Assembly (NCBI GenBank): GCA_038562555.1
Contig: JBCFBK010000013.1
Span: 1 to 64,000, forward strand
DNA: 64,000 nt
Source: JBCFBK01 sp038562555
GTDB lineage: Bacteria > Bacteroidota > Bacteroidia > Bacteroidales > Prolixibacteraceae
Reading direction: 5' to 3'
Below are positions 33,038 to 42,587 of the stretch, piece after piece (the first letter of the stretch is position 1; the number at the start of each line of letters is the position of its first letter). The position numbers and the translations under genes are program-made. The notes beneath the pieces were generated by a model. It saw only the letters and a list, made by a program, of their open reading frames with translations. It was not told the DNA's origin and ran no database searches.

Positions 33038-36000
33038 ATGAAAAAGAACATTGTTATATTCCTCATGTTGGTCGGTGTGGGCAGTTCTTTGTTCGCCCAG
33101 AAGAGAATAACGGGGACAGTGAAAGATGCAGAGACGTCTGAAGCTTTACCCGGTGTCAATGTTGTGCTCAAAGGAACCAGCCAGGGAACGATTACCGACA
33201 TCAGCGGCGGCTATACCTTCGAAGTAGCTTCTGACGATGCCATTCTGGTTTTTTCCTTTATTGGTTATCAAAGCCGCGAAGCACGTGTGGGATCGCGACT
33301 GGTTGTCGATATGTTGCTCACCCTCGACATTAAAGGACTTGAGGAAGTCGTGGTTGTGGGCTATGGGACCATGAAAAAATCGGACCTCACCGGCTCTGTT
33401 GTATCCGTCTCGGAAGATAAACTCAAGGCCTCGATCTCTGCAAACCTCGATCAGGCTTTACAAGGCCGTGCGGCCGGCGTTACAGCCGTGCAAACATCCG
33501 GACAACCTGGCTCTTCGGTATCGATCCGGGTGCGTGGGCAGGGCACCTTGCGCGCCGACGCATCGGAGCCACTCTATGTAGTTGACGGGATCCCCATCCA
33601 AAATACAAGTCAAAGCGGACACGATGTCGGATTGGGAGACGGCCTGGGAAACGGGAGCGTATCCACCTTCTCCGGATTATCGCTGCTGAATCCATCCGAT
33701 ATTCTTTCGGTTGAAATATTAAAAGACGCTTCGGCAACCGCTATTTACGGCTCAAGGGGAGCAAACGGAGTCGTGCTGATCACAACAAAAAGGGGAAAAG
33801 CCGGAGAGGCCAGGTTCACATACGAAGGTTATTACGGTGCACAGGAGCAGGTTAAGCGGATGGATGTCATGAATCTGAGAGAATACGCCGAATACAGTAA
33901 TGACTGGGCTGCCGAAACCAACGGGCGCGATCCGCGGGCCGAGTTGCAGGATCCCTCCATTTTGGGTGAAGGAACCGACTGGCAGGATGCAGTTTTCCGG
34001 ATCGCCCCGATGCAAAGCCACCAGGTAAGCGCTATGGGAGGTACTGATATTGTCAAATATTTTATTTCCGGCAATTATTTTACACAGGACGGAACGGTGA
34101 TCGGATCCGATTTTGAAAGGTATTCTTCCCGCGTAAACCTGGATGCCCAATTAAAAAAATGGTTCAAAATGGGGACCAACATCATGTTTACCCGGATCAA
34201 GGAGAACATCGGGCTAAACAACAGTACGGAAGGGATCATATCCGTTGCACTGATGTCATCGCCAGATATACCGGTTTATAACACCGACGGAACGTGGTCG
34301 GGCGACCAGAGGGAAGGCTCTCCGGGCCGGGTGAATCCGATTGCGAAAGCAATGGATGAAGAAAATCTGCTTAAAAGGACCAGCCTCGTTGGCAATCTGT
34401 ACAGCGATATTACTTTTATCAGGGGCCTGACCCTGCGCACCGAGTTGGGCATCGACCTGGGTTATTCGAATGCCTATCGGTTTGTACCTACCTACGAATA
34501 CGGAACGATTGTCAATTCCACGAATTCATCCAGTAAGCAATATAACCAGAACTTTTTCTGGCAACTGAAAAATTACCTGACGTATTCCGGCACCATCAAA
34601 AAACACAACATGACCGTGATGGCGGGGCAGGAAGTATCGGAATGGACCTATGAAAATCTCCGGGGAGCAAGTACAGGGCTTTCGAGTAACGACATCCACG
34701 AGCCCAGCCTGGGCGACCCAAAGACGATGACTGTCGGTTCCGGGCGTGGAAGCGGGTCAATGGCGTCTTTTTTTGCACGCGCCAATTACGCGTACGATGA
34801 AAAGTACCTGCTCACCTACACGTTCAGGTATGACGGATCGTCCAACTTCGGCCCGGAAAACAGGTGGGCCCCCTTCCATGCCTTTGCCGTTTCATGGCGT
34901 TTAAACAATGAACCTTTCTGGGAAGGATTCGGATCGGCAATCAATAATTTCAAACTGCGTGCCGGATGGGGACAAACAGGTAATGCCAACATCGGCGGAT
35001 ATCGCTGGGGGGCATCGATCGGCAAAATGCCCACCGGACTGGGACAGGGATTCCGTCAGAGCAATATTGCCAACCCTTATATAACCTGGGAAAAACAGGA
35101 GCAGATCAATCTTGGAGTTGACCTCGGATTGTTTGACAACCGGATCAGCATGATCGTCGATCTTTACGATAAAACCTCAACGGCCATGCTCATGGATATG
35201 CAACTCCCTTCCTACATGGGAACCCGTGGAAACGAATCGATCCGTTTATATCCTCCGATGGGCAATTTTGGAGAGATCCAAAACAGGGGAATTGAAGTCA
35301 CCCTGAATGCCGCCCCTGTTACCGGAGCGTTTAAATGGGAAACAGAACTCTCGGTAACCCACAATAAAAACAAACTGCTGGATCTTGACGGAACACCATC
35401 AGCACACATCGAAGGTTACGGACAATGGACTGACCTGGTCAGCCTGACCGAGATCGGAGAATCACTCTATAACTTCTACGGATACAAAGTAGCCGGTGTC
35501 TATCAGGATAAAGAAGATATTAACGGCAGCGCTAAAACAAAAGCCTATCCTGCCGACGGGAATTTCAACCGCGGCAATACCGTTTGGCCGGGCGACCTGA
35601 AATTCCAGGATCTGTCGGGCCCGCAGGGAAAACCTGACGGAGAAATTGATGAGTATGACCGCACCAGCATCGGATCGCCGCTGCCAAAAGTCACTTTCGG
35701 ATTTAACAACACATTCAGTTATAAAAACTTTGAGCTGAACGTTTTCGTAAGCGGCGCGGTCGGGAACAAGATCCTCAATTATATGGGCCGAAGCCTGAGC
35801 AGCATGGAATCGATGTGGGACAACCAACTTCAGACGGCTGTAGCCCGGGCTAAGCTTGAACCGGCGGATGCCGGTAAAACCTATCCGGTCAGCGCAAACG
35901 GAAGAACGATCACCGATTGGTTCGAAGACATCGACAATGTCAGGGTGAAGAATCCGGACACCACTATACCACGGGCTATTTCGGGTGACCCAAATGACAA

Positions 36001-36277
36001 TAACCGGATTTCGGACCGCTTTATTGAAGATGGCTCATACCTGCGGTTTAAAAATATTACGCTCTCCTGGTATGTTCCTAAAAATCTGCTGCGAACAACG
36101 GGTATTGAAACATTACGAATTTATTCCAATCTGCAGAACATGTGGACCATCACCGGCTACAGCGGATTTGACCCTGAAGTCGGGGCCAGTCAGACCAACG
36201 ACAATGTGAGCGGCCTGGATAACGGCCGTTACCCGTCTCCCCGGATCTATACTTTTGGTATGAACATCACTTTTTAA
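33038..36277 (+). CDS. SusC-type TonB-dependent transporter without STN domain (beta-mannan locus)
   Basis: A 1079-residue TonB-dependent transporter. Signal peptide to about residue 20 (GVGSSLFAQ), directly followed by the carboxypeptidase-regulatory-like domain (GTVKDAETSEALPGVNVVLK), signature LEEVVVVGYGTMKKSD, plug (VEILKDASATAIYGSRGANG) and barrel ending FGMNITF. The lack of the STN domain fits control by the HTCS rather than by sigma/FecR. The susD gene follows after 11 bp. The context (GH26, two glycan-binding lipoproteins) suggests import of manno-oligosaccharides. Confidence 0.95.
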   Translation: MKKNIVIFLMLVGVGSSLFAQKRITGTVKDAETSEALPGVNVVLKGTSQGTITDISGGYTFEVASDDAILVFSFIGYQSREARVGSRLVVDMLLTLDIKGLEEVVVVGYGTMKKSDLTGSVVSVSEDKLKASISANLDQALQGRAAGVTAVQTSGQPGSSVSIRVRGQGTLRADASEPLYVVDGIPIQNTSQSGHDVGLGDGLGNGSVSTFSGLSLLNPSDILSVEILKDASATAIYGSRGANGVVLITTKRGKAGEARFTYEGYYGAQEQVKRMDVMNLREYAEYSNDWAAETNGRDPRAELQDPSILGEGTDWQDAVFRIAPMQSHQVSAMGGTDIVKYFISGNYFTQDGTVIGSDFERYSSRVNLDAQLKKWFKMGTNIMFTRIKENIGLNNSTEGIISVALMSSPDIPVYNTDGTWSGDQREGSPGRVNPIAKAMDEENLLKRTSLVGNLYSDITFIRGLTLRTELGIDLGYSNAYRFVPTYEYGTIVNSTNSSSKQYNQNFFWQLKNYLTYSGTIKKHNMTVMAGQEVSEWTYENLRGASTGLSSNDIHEPSLGDPKTMTVGSGRGSGSMASFFARANYAYDEKYLLTYTFRYDGSSNFGPENRWAPFHAFAVSWRLNNEPFWEGFGSAINNFKLRAGWGQTGNANIGGYRWGASIGKMPTGLGQGFRQSNIANPYITWEKQEQINLGVDLGLFDNRISMIVDLYDKTSTAMLMDMQLPSYMGTRGNESIRLYPPMGNFGEIQNRGIEVTLNAAPVTGAFKWETELSVTHNKNKLLDLDGTPSAHIEGYGQWTDLVSLTEIGESLYNFYGYKVAGVYQDKEDINGSAKTKAYPADGNFNRGNTVWPGDLKFQDLSGPQGKPDGEIDEYDRTSIGSPLPKVTFGFNNTFSYKNFELNVFVSGAVGNKILNYMGRSLSSMESMWDNQLQTAVARAKLEPADAGKTYPVSANGRTITDWFEDIDNVRVKNPDTTIPRAISGDPNDNNRISDRFIEDGSYLRFKNITLSWYVPKNLLRTTGIETLRIYSNLQNMWTITGYSGFDPEVGASQTNDNVSGLDNGRYPSPRIYTFGMNITF

Positions 36278-36288
36278 TCCCGAACAAA

Positions 36289-37986
36289 ATGAATCAGTTA
36301 TCAAGATATTCGAAAACTGCAGCACTTATATCACTCCTTCTTCTCATAAGCGCCTGCGAGGAATTCCTGGACCGGCCAACCGAAGATAATTATACGATCG
36401 ACAGTTTTTATCAGACCGACGAACAGTGTTTTCAGGCGGCCAATGTCCTGTATAACGCCCCCTGGTATGATTTTCAGCGCGGATTCATGTGGATCGGCGA
36501 TGTACTTCCGGGCAACCTGTATTTCGGCACAGACAACGTCTATCAGAATTTCAACCTGACTTCCTCGAATGAAGATTTAACCAATGCGGCCAACTCACTT
36601 TGGCTGGTAAACGGACACTGCAATGCCGTTATTGAAAATATCCGGAACAAAGCCGGCGGCGGAGTCAGTGAAACCACCAAAAATACCGTTACCGGCGAAG
36701 CAATGGTCTGGAAAGCGATGGCCTATTTTTACCTGGTGCGCATTTGGGGAGCGATCCCGATCATACACAGCAACAGCGCCATTATTGGGGCCGGAACTGC
36801 CACCCAACTAAAAAAGAACAGGGTCGGAGACGTTTACGAATACATCGTCAAAACACTGACGAAGGCTATCGAATTGCTTCCGGAACAAAATCAGCAAGGT
36901 CGTGTCAGTAAAACAGCCGCTTACGGACTGTTGGCAAAGGTCTATCTTACCCGTTCCGGATTGGGCCAAAACGGGACCAGAAACCAGGAAGATCTGGACA
37001 AAGCCAAAGAATATGCGGCCAAAGTGATCGACGAAAGCGGTCTGGAACTGGAACCCATATACAGCGATCTGTTCCGCATATCAACCGGAAATTTCAACCC
37101 GGAGAACCTGCTTTCGTGGCGATGGATCGCCTCTGACCAATGGACTTCACAGAATTCACTGCAATCGGACCTGGCACTAAACGGATTTACCGGGCTCAAC
37201 GACTCCTGGGGGACCTGGCGCGGGCCAACAATCGACCTGCAGACCGCCTTTAACGAAGATGCTCGTGAATCCAGAAATAACCGGGATGCCCGCAGAAAAG
37301 CAACCATGATGATGAAAGATGATTTTTATCCTTACTTCTGGCGGCACAAAGGGGGCTTTACAGCAACATGGGATGATACCAATGTAGCCGGCGCCACCTT
37401 CGGGATCGGCACGGGAGCCAATTGTGTAAAACATATTGTTGGACATTATGATGGCGACCACAAGGCCGAGTCGGGCTCACCATCGCGCAATATGGCTACC
37501 GACCTGGCTACACATGTGCTTCGTCTTTCTGACGTTTACCTCATTTATGCTGAAGCAATCCTTGGAAACGGCGCCTCCACCAGCGATCCCAATGCCCTGC
37601 GGGTATTCAATGCCGTCAGAAGCCGGTCCATTTCCACCCATGAAAATGTCTCATCCATCACTTTCGAAGACATTTTCAGGGAACGCCGGCTCGAGCTGGC
37701 TCTGGAAGGCGACAACTGGTATGATTTTGTTCGTCTGCACTATTATAATCCTTCCCTGGCAAAACAATGGCTGAATGCACAGGAACGCGGATCTTACAAT
37801 AGCCTGCAGGGGTTCTACGACGGGGAGGTTACAAAATCGGAAGTGACCATTGCGTCGTTTAAAGTAAACATCACCGACGACTCGAAGTTCCAATTGCCGT
37901 TCCCCGAAGTTGATCTGGCGATGAACCCGAATCTGCGGGACGATGTGGATCCGGAACCGTTCGACTTTAGCACGCTTGAATATTAA
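36289..37986 (+). CDS. SusD/RagB-family lipoprotein (beta-mannan locus)
   Basis: A 565-residue surface lipoprotein. Signal with cysteine at about residue 21 (LLLISACEEFLDRPTEDNYT), acidic residues after the cysteine and the common SusD opening FLDRPTEDNY. SusD landmarks: GEAMVWKAMAYFYLVRIWGAIP, KTAAYGLLAKVYLTRSG, LSDVYLIYAEAILGNG and FRERRLELALEGDNWYDFVR near the C-terminus. Forms the lid of the SusC at 33038. It is followed by a lipoprotein gene whose ATG comes 22 bp after this stop. Confidence 0.95.
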   Translation: MNQLSRYSKTAALISLLLLISACEEFLDRPTEDNYTIDSFYQTDEQCFQAANVLYNAPWYDFQRGFMWIGDVLPGNLYFGTDNVYQNFNLTSSNEDLTNAANSLWLVNGHCNAVIENIRNKAGGGVSETTKNTVTGEAMVWKAMAYFYLVRIWGAIPIIHSNSAIIGAGTATQLKKNRVGDVYEYIVKTLTKAIELLPEQNQQGRVSKTAAYGLLAKVYLTRSGLGQNGTRNQEDLDKAKEYAAKVIDESGLELEPIYSDLFRISTGNFNPENLLSWRWIASDQWTSQNSLQSDLALNGFTGLNDSWGTWRGPTIDLQTAFNEDARESRNNRDARRKATMMMKDDFYPYFWRHKGGFTATWDDTNVAGATFGIGTGANCVKHIVGHYDGDHKAESGSPSRNMATDLATHVLRLSDVYLIYAEAILGNGASTSDPNALRVFNAVRSRSISTHENVSSITFEDIFRERRLELALEGDNWYDFVRLHYYNPSLAKQWLNAQERGSYNSLQGFYDGEVTKSEVTIASFKVNITDDSKFQLPFPEVDLAMNPNLRDDVDPEPFDFSTLEY

Positions 37987-38008
37987 CCAAACAAAAAGAG
38001 CATTTGAA

Positions 38009-39253
38009 ATGAAACAGATAATTCATCTTACTCCGGTATCTTTTATGATACTACTCATAGCTGCGTTTTCCGCCGGACTGCTTTTTTATGGCTGCGAAGA
38101 CGATGACTCGTCAGGTTCGGGCGCTATTCCCCAGGTAAGGTATGTTCGGGTTACAGACCCGCACAGTTCGGATTCCCTGCTGACACATGCATTCATGGGT
38201 AACACCATCGCTTTGATCGGCGAAAACCTGGCCGACGTGACCCAGGTCTGGTTTAATGATCAACCGGCCCTGCTCAATACCAGCTTTATTACCGAAACCA
38301 GCATCATTCTTACCATTCCCAACGAGATCCCAGGAACCGTCACCAATGAAATCAGGCTCATTACGCGCAACGGTCAGGAAGGCATCCATCCGTTCGGGGT
38401 CGACGTCCCCCCCCCGTTCCTGATTTCCATACTTAATGAACAGGCGGAGCCCGGTGAAACAACAACGATCTATGGGAATTTCTTCATTGACGATCCCGGC
38501 ACCCCGCTTCAGGTATTGTTTCCGGGCCTTGTTGCAGGAGAAGTCCTCAGCGTGGAGTTAAACAAGATTGAAGTGAAGGTACCCGAGGGAGCAGGCGTAG
38601 GCCCGATTATCGTCAAAAGTATTTACGGAGCTTCACGTTCCTCGTTCTACTTCCACGACGACCGGGGCTTTATCATCGACTATGACCAACTCACCACCAG
38701 CGGCAGTTGGAGGGGAGGTACCATCAGAAATGATTCGTACAGTCTGAACGGCAATTACCTGGTTCTTAAAGGCGAGGTCGGTGACAATGCGGGCGCGGAG
38801 GATTATGCAGGCGGAGGTTTTGTCAGTGAGTTATGGAGCGACGCCAACGGACGGCCTGAAGCCAACTTTTTTGAAGGCGACCCGGTCGGATTCCAGCTTA
38901 AGTTCGAAGCTAACGTGATTGAATGGTCGGGAGCCTACCTGAATATTTGTTTTGGCCCCTGGGCCTCCGGTGTTGCGCCCTATCAGAATCAACTGTACTG
39001 GGGGAATGTCAATGCCCGGGCGCTCTGGCGACCATGGGAAACAAACGGGACCGGCTCGTTCAAGACTGACGGATGGATCACCGTCACCATACCCCTGACC
39101 GATGTAAAATACAACAGCTCCTTTGGAGCGATGGAATTTGACCCCTCCATGGCAGGGAGCCTGACATTCTGGATGAAAGGTCCCGCTGCCGTAAAAGACG
39201 GAACCTGCAAAATGGAAGTGTATATCGACAATGTGCGTATCGTCCCTATGTAG
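38009..39253 (+). CDS. Surface glycan-binding lipoprotein with IPT/TIG domains
   Basis: Start at ATG 38009 (MKQIIHLTPVSFMILLIAAF); an upstream ATG would run into susD. A 414-residue lipoprotein with lipid cysteine in LLFYGCEDDDSSGS, whose acidic tail after the cysteine is the surface-export signal. Two immunoglobulin-like IPT/TIG domains are seen (NTIALIGENLADVTQVWFND at about 60, AEPGETTTIYGNFFIDDPG at about 145). The C-terminal domain is aromatic-rich (LYWGNVNARALWRPWETNGT), suitable for carbohydrate stacking. The place after susD is where surface glycan-binding proteins (SusE/F position) are coded. Confidence 0.85.
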   Translation: MKQIIHLTPVSFMILLIAAFSAGLLFYGCEDDDSSGSGAIPQVRYVRVTDPHSSDSLLTHAFMGNTIALIGENLADVTQVWFNDQPALLNTSFITETSIILTIPNEIPGTVTNEIRLITRNGQEGIHPFGVDVPPPFLISILNEQAEPGETTTIYGNFFIDDPGTPLQVLFPGLVAGEVLSVELNKIEVKVPEGAGVGPIIVKSIYGASRSSFYFHDDRGFIIDYDQLTTSGSWRGGTIRNDSYSLNGNYLVLKGEVGDNAGAEDYAGGGFVSELWSDANGRPEANFFEGDPVGFQLKFEANVIEWSGAYLNICFGPWASGVAPYQNQLYWGNVNARALWRPWETNGTGSFKTDGWITVTIPLTDVKYNSSFGAMEFDPSMAGSLTFWMKGPAAVKDGTCKMEVYIDNVRIVPM

Positions 39254-39277
39254 AAATTATCTGAAAAAATAACGAGC

Positions 39278-41386
39278 ATGCAAACACAATATATCAAATA
39301 CCTCAACCGGGCACTGCTCCTTACAGCAGCCTGCCTCACCACATTCATGAGCCTGTTTACTTCATGCGAGGATGACGACGACGAAAAAACAACCGCCGGG
39401 GTCGTGTTGGAAAGCTATGGTCCCATGCCGGTAGCCCGTGGAGCCGAACTAAGATTCATCGGCTATAACCTCGATCAGGTAACAGCGGTGGTTTTGCCCT
39501 CCAATCTGGAAATTACCGAATTCACATCAAAAACCGCCGAATTGCTAACAGTAACTGTTCCGCAAAACGCGGTGGAAGGACTGGTAGTCCTGAAAACTCC
39601 GATGGGGGACATCACAACAAAAACCCCAATTGGCTACTCAGAACCGATATCTATTTCCACATTCACTCCGGCAACTATTAAGGCCGGACAGGAACTGACC
39701 ATTACCGGCGATTATCTGAACCTGGTCAAAGAGATCATCTTTACCGACCGTGTATCGGTTGGGGTAACTGCGTTTACAGCACACAGCCGCCAACAGATCA
39801 AACTTGCTGTTCCGGCACAGGCGCAAACCGGTAAAATTGCCGTTTCGAACGGCGCTGAAGATCCGGTCATTGTCTATTCCGCGGCGGACTTAACGGTCAC
39901 TCTCCCGGTCTTTGCCACCATCAGCCCCAATCCGGTAAAAGCCGGAGAAAAGCTTACCATTACCGGCAACGATCTCGACCTTACCAAAAAGATCGTCTTA
40001 GGAGGTAATAAGGAAGTAACGACATTTATAAGCCAGACCGTGTCAAAAATAGAGCTTAGTGTTCCTGCCGATGCCCAGGACGGAAAAATTACCATGATCC
40101 CTGCATCACTGGTCCCGGTAGAATCGGCCGACGAACTGAAAATGGTCGTTCCGGTAATCAGTGTTACACCTGTCACCATAAAAAACGGTGAAGATATTAC
40201 GGTGACCGGCACCGACCTCGACCTGATCGACAAAATTATTTTTGGAGGAAATAAAGAGGGCGTTAAAGTTGCGGGCGGAACGGCTGTTCTGTTGAAGGTG
40301 ACCGCTCCCGATGACGCCCTAAGTGGCATCGTCACCTTCACCACCAAATCGACAAAAACGGTCAACGGCCCTGAAATTACCATCATCGACCCGGTTTTGA
40401 GCGCATTTGCGCCTGCCGAAACCAAAGCCAATGACAACATCATCATTACCGGCACAGATCTCGACCTGGTGGTTGATGTGATGTTCACCGGAAATGTAAA
40501 GGGTACGATTGTCGGTCAGAGTGAAACGCAACTAACTATTAAGGTTCCTGTTGGCGCAAAGACCGGACTGATTGGCCTGATCACAAAAAACGGGGTACAG
40601 GTCAACTCTGTCACTGAAATTACCGTGAATGCCAATTTGCCCGAATTCACTTCATTCACCGAACCAACGGGTGTTCCCGGCAAGATACTGACCATAAACG
40701 GCACCAATCTATTGCTTATCAAAGAATTAATCTTTCCAGGCAATATCCCGGCAACAGCCTACGGATTAAAATCGGACAATATTGTCCAGGTATATGTCCC
40801 GCAGAACGTCACGTTGGGCTATGGGCAGATCAGGATGATTACCTACGAAGGAGAAGAAGGACTGTTTCCCGAAATTTTCTTCGGAGGCACCGATCCGGTT
40901 GTCGATCCGGCCCTGATGATCATCGATTGCAGTAATCCGGATATCCCCGGAAACTGGGGTGGGAATATCGAAATAGGGAATGACCCGGCCCTGGCCCTGT
41001 CGGGTAACTACATACACGGAACAGCCGCCGCGCTGCCCGGCTGGGCCTGGATCTGGGGGAACAACTGGTACGCTTTCCCGTCGGTCACCAAAGCCGGTCA
41101 CGTCTTAAAGATGGATGTGAATATCAAAAAAGCATTCGGTGCCTCCAATGTCCATTTCCAGATGGCGCTGGGGGGAAGCCGGATTGACATCGGCGCTTTC
41201 GGTATGGCTTCAGCCACCGAAACCACCGGCGGCTGGATAACCATTACCTACGACCTTGCCTCATTCGGCGAACTGCCGTCCACCATCCCTTCGGGAGGCG
41301 AATGGGGTATCAATTTCTGGTATGCCGACGGCAGCGTTGATATTACCGGCTTGTATATCGATAACATCCGGTTTGAAAAAAATTAA
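39278..41386 (+). CDS. Multidomain surface glycan-binding lipoprotein with about six IPT/TIG repeats
   Basis: A 702-residue lipoprotein, signal ending at cysteine about 30 (SLFTSCEDDDDEKT) with an acidic surface-export signal. Six or more IPT/TIG repeats of about 85 residues follow, each with a phrase such as KAGEKLTITGNDLDLTKKIV or KNGEDITVTGTDLDLIDKII. The C-terminal domain resembles that of the preceding gene (GWAWIWGNNWYAFPS, GEWGINFWYADGSVDITGLY) and probably binds the glycan. The stacked repeats would form a stalk holding this domain away from the membrane. DNA repeats between domains make the gene prone to copy-number change. Confidence 0.85.
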   Translation: MQTQYIKYLNRALLLTAACLTTFMSLFTSCEDDDDEKTTAGVVLESYGPMPVARGAELRFIGYNLDQVTAVVLPSNLEITEFTSKTAELLTVTVPQNAVEGLVVLKTPMGDITTKTPIGYSEPISISTFTPATIKAGQELTITGDYLNLVKEIIFTDRVSVGVTAFTAHSRQQIKLAVPAQAQTGKIAVSNGAEDPVIVYSAADLTVTLPVFATISPNPVKAGEKLTITGNDLDLTKKIVLGGNKEVTTFISQTVSKIELSVPADAQDGKITMIPASLVPVESADELKMVVPVISVTPVTIKNGEDITVTGTDLDLIDKIIFGGNKEGVKVAGGTAVLLKVTAPDDALSGIVTFTTKSTKTVNGPEITIIDPVLSAFAPAETKANDNIIITGTDLDLVVDVMFTGNVKGTIVGQSETQLTIKVPVGAKTGLIGLITKNGVQVNSVTEITVNANLPEFTSFTEPTGVPGKILTINGTNLLLIKELIFPGNIPATAYGLKSDNIVQVYVPQNVTLGYGQIRMITYEGEEGLFPEIFFGGTDPVVDPALMIIDCSNPDIPGNWGGNIEIGNDPALALSGNYIHGTAAALPGWAWIWGNNWYAFPSVTKAGHVLKMDVNIKKAFGASNVHFQMALGGSRIDIGAFGMASATETTGGWITITYDLASFGELPSTIPSGGEWGINFWYADGSVDITGLYIDNIRFEKN

Positions 41387-41395
41387 GAATATAAA

Positions 41396-41426
41396 AAAGG
41401 GGCTGGTTGAAATCGCCAGCCCTTTT
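41396..41426 (+). terminator. Terminator or attenuator before the GH26 gene
   Basis: AAAGGGGCTGG (41396-41406) pairs with CCAGCCC plus TTTT (41416-41426), with a loop of nine bases. It lies between the glycan-binding protein gene and the GH26 start at 41443, so it could reduce GH26 transcription relative to the upstream genes. Confidence 0.55.
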
Positions 41427-41442
41427 AGTCAAAATTCCCGGT

Positions 41443-42492
41443 ATGAATTTCAGTCACATTCTTCGTATTTATTTGCCGATATTAATTTTGTCGGTTATTT
41501 CCTGCGGGGGTTCCGGTCCGGTTATCGACGAACCGGAAACTGAACCTGAACCGGAAACCGGATTTAATTTGTCCAGCCGGCTGGTCACCCCCAATGCCGG
41601 GGAGAATACAAAGAAACTCTACCAGTATTTGCTCAGCAATTTTCAGAAAAAAATCATCTCCGGAGTGATGACCCTGAACAGCTTTGACGAAACAAGCTGG
41701 CTAAAACAAAAAACCGGGAAAGAACCCGCTTTGCTCGGGCTTGATTTCATGCATTGTAACAGAGGTTACACCTGGTATGACAACCTGACGCCGGTTAACG
41801 ATGCAAAAATCTGGTACAATAGAAGAGGAATTCCGGCATTCTGCTGGCATTGGAGGGATCCCTCCCGCAAAACAGAAGCCTTTTATACCGCTGATACCTC
41901 CTTTGATGTATCCAGAATATTTGATGAACATTCGTCTGAATACAAGGCTATAATCGCTGACATTGATTACACAGTGGGCTTACTGAAAGTACTGTCCGAT
42001 CAGGACATTCCAGTTCTCTGGCGACCCTTGCACGAAGCGTCAGGCGGCTGGTTCTGGTGGGGAGCCAAAGGACCAGAATCCTGTAAAAGACTCTGGAATA
42101 TCGTCTTTGACAGAATGGTCAATACCCACAAGCTCACCAACCTGATCTGGGTTTGGACAACCGACGCCCGGTCCGGGAACATGGACTGGTATCCCGGCGA
42201 TGCAAGTGTAGACCTGCTGGGTGTGGATTATTATGCAAATGAGGGCGATTTCAGCTCTCAGATTCAGACTTTCGAAAAAATAAAAAATGATTTTAAGGGG
42301 AAGAAGATGATCGCTCTCAGCGAAAACGGCAGTGTTCCCGCCCCTGACCGCTTAACCGGCGATAAAGCACAATGGCTATATTTTATGACCTGGTATGGTC
42401 ATTTTGTTGAAGACGGCAAGTACAATCCACTTTCACACTGGGACAACGTGCTCAGCCATCCGTATGTGATTACGCTCGATGAAATGGATTAG
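41443..42492 (+). CDS. GH26 endo-beta-1,4-mannanase lipoprotein
   Basis: Start at ATG 41443 (MNFSHILRIYLPILILSVIS), 349 residues. Signal peptide with lipid cysteine at about 21 (SVISCGGSG); no acidic run directly follows, so a periplasm-facing or less certain location. The TIM-barrel shows the GH26 clan-A landmarks: WRPLHEASGGWFWWG with acid/base glutamate at about 198, and MIALSENGSV with nucleophile glutamate at about 294; also PAFCWHWRDPS and LGVDYYAN. The enzyme cuts beta-1,4-mannosyl bonds in mannan, glucomannan or galactomannan. It gives this locus its predicted substrate. A GH26 acting on mixed-linkage glucan is a less likely alternative. Confidence 0.9.
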   Translation: MNFSHILRIYLPILILSVISCGGSGPVIDEPETEPEPETGFNLSSRLVTPNAGENTKKLYQYLLSNFQKKIISGVMTLNSFDETSWLKQKTGKEPALLGLDFMHCNRGYTWYDNLTPVNDAKIWYNRRGIPAFCWHWRDPSRKTEAFYTADTSFDVSRIFDEHSSEYKAIIADIDYTVGLLKVLSDQDIPVLWRPLHEASGGWFWWGAKGPESCKRLWNIVFDRMVNTHKLTNLIWVWTTDARSGNMDWYPGDASVDLLGVDYYANEGDFSSQIQTFEKIKNDFKGKKMIALSENGSVPAPDRLTGDKAQWLYFMTWYGHFVEDGKYNPLSHWDNVLSHPYVITLDEMD

Positions 42493-42587
42493 ACAGAAGA
42501 CACAAGTATCAAGACGCAAGGCGGAAGGTTCTCAGACTATCAGATTTAGCTAATGGCTAAAAACTCATAACTCATAGTTTACATCTG
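42493..42587. repeat. Convergent-gene spacer built of dispersed repeat words (copy 2)
   Basis: Contains ACAAGTATCAAGACGCAAGG, TCAGACTATCAGATTT, AGCTAATGGCTAA and CTCATAACTCATAG in the same order as in 28388-28511; again between convergent genes. Confidence 0.6.

Noticed and set aside
39278..41386. Repeat DNA within the IPT/TIG protein gene as a possible mobile or recombining array
   Set aside because: The repeats are diverged protein-domain repeats of about 85 residues; no near-identical DNA units that would suggest recent shuffling.
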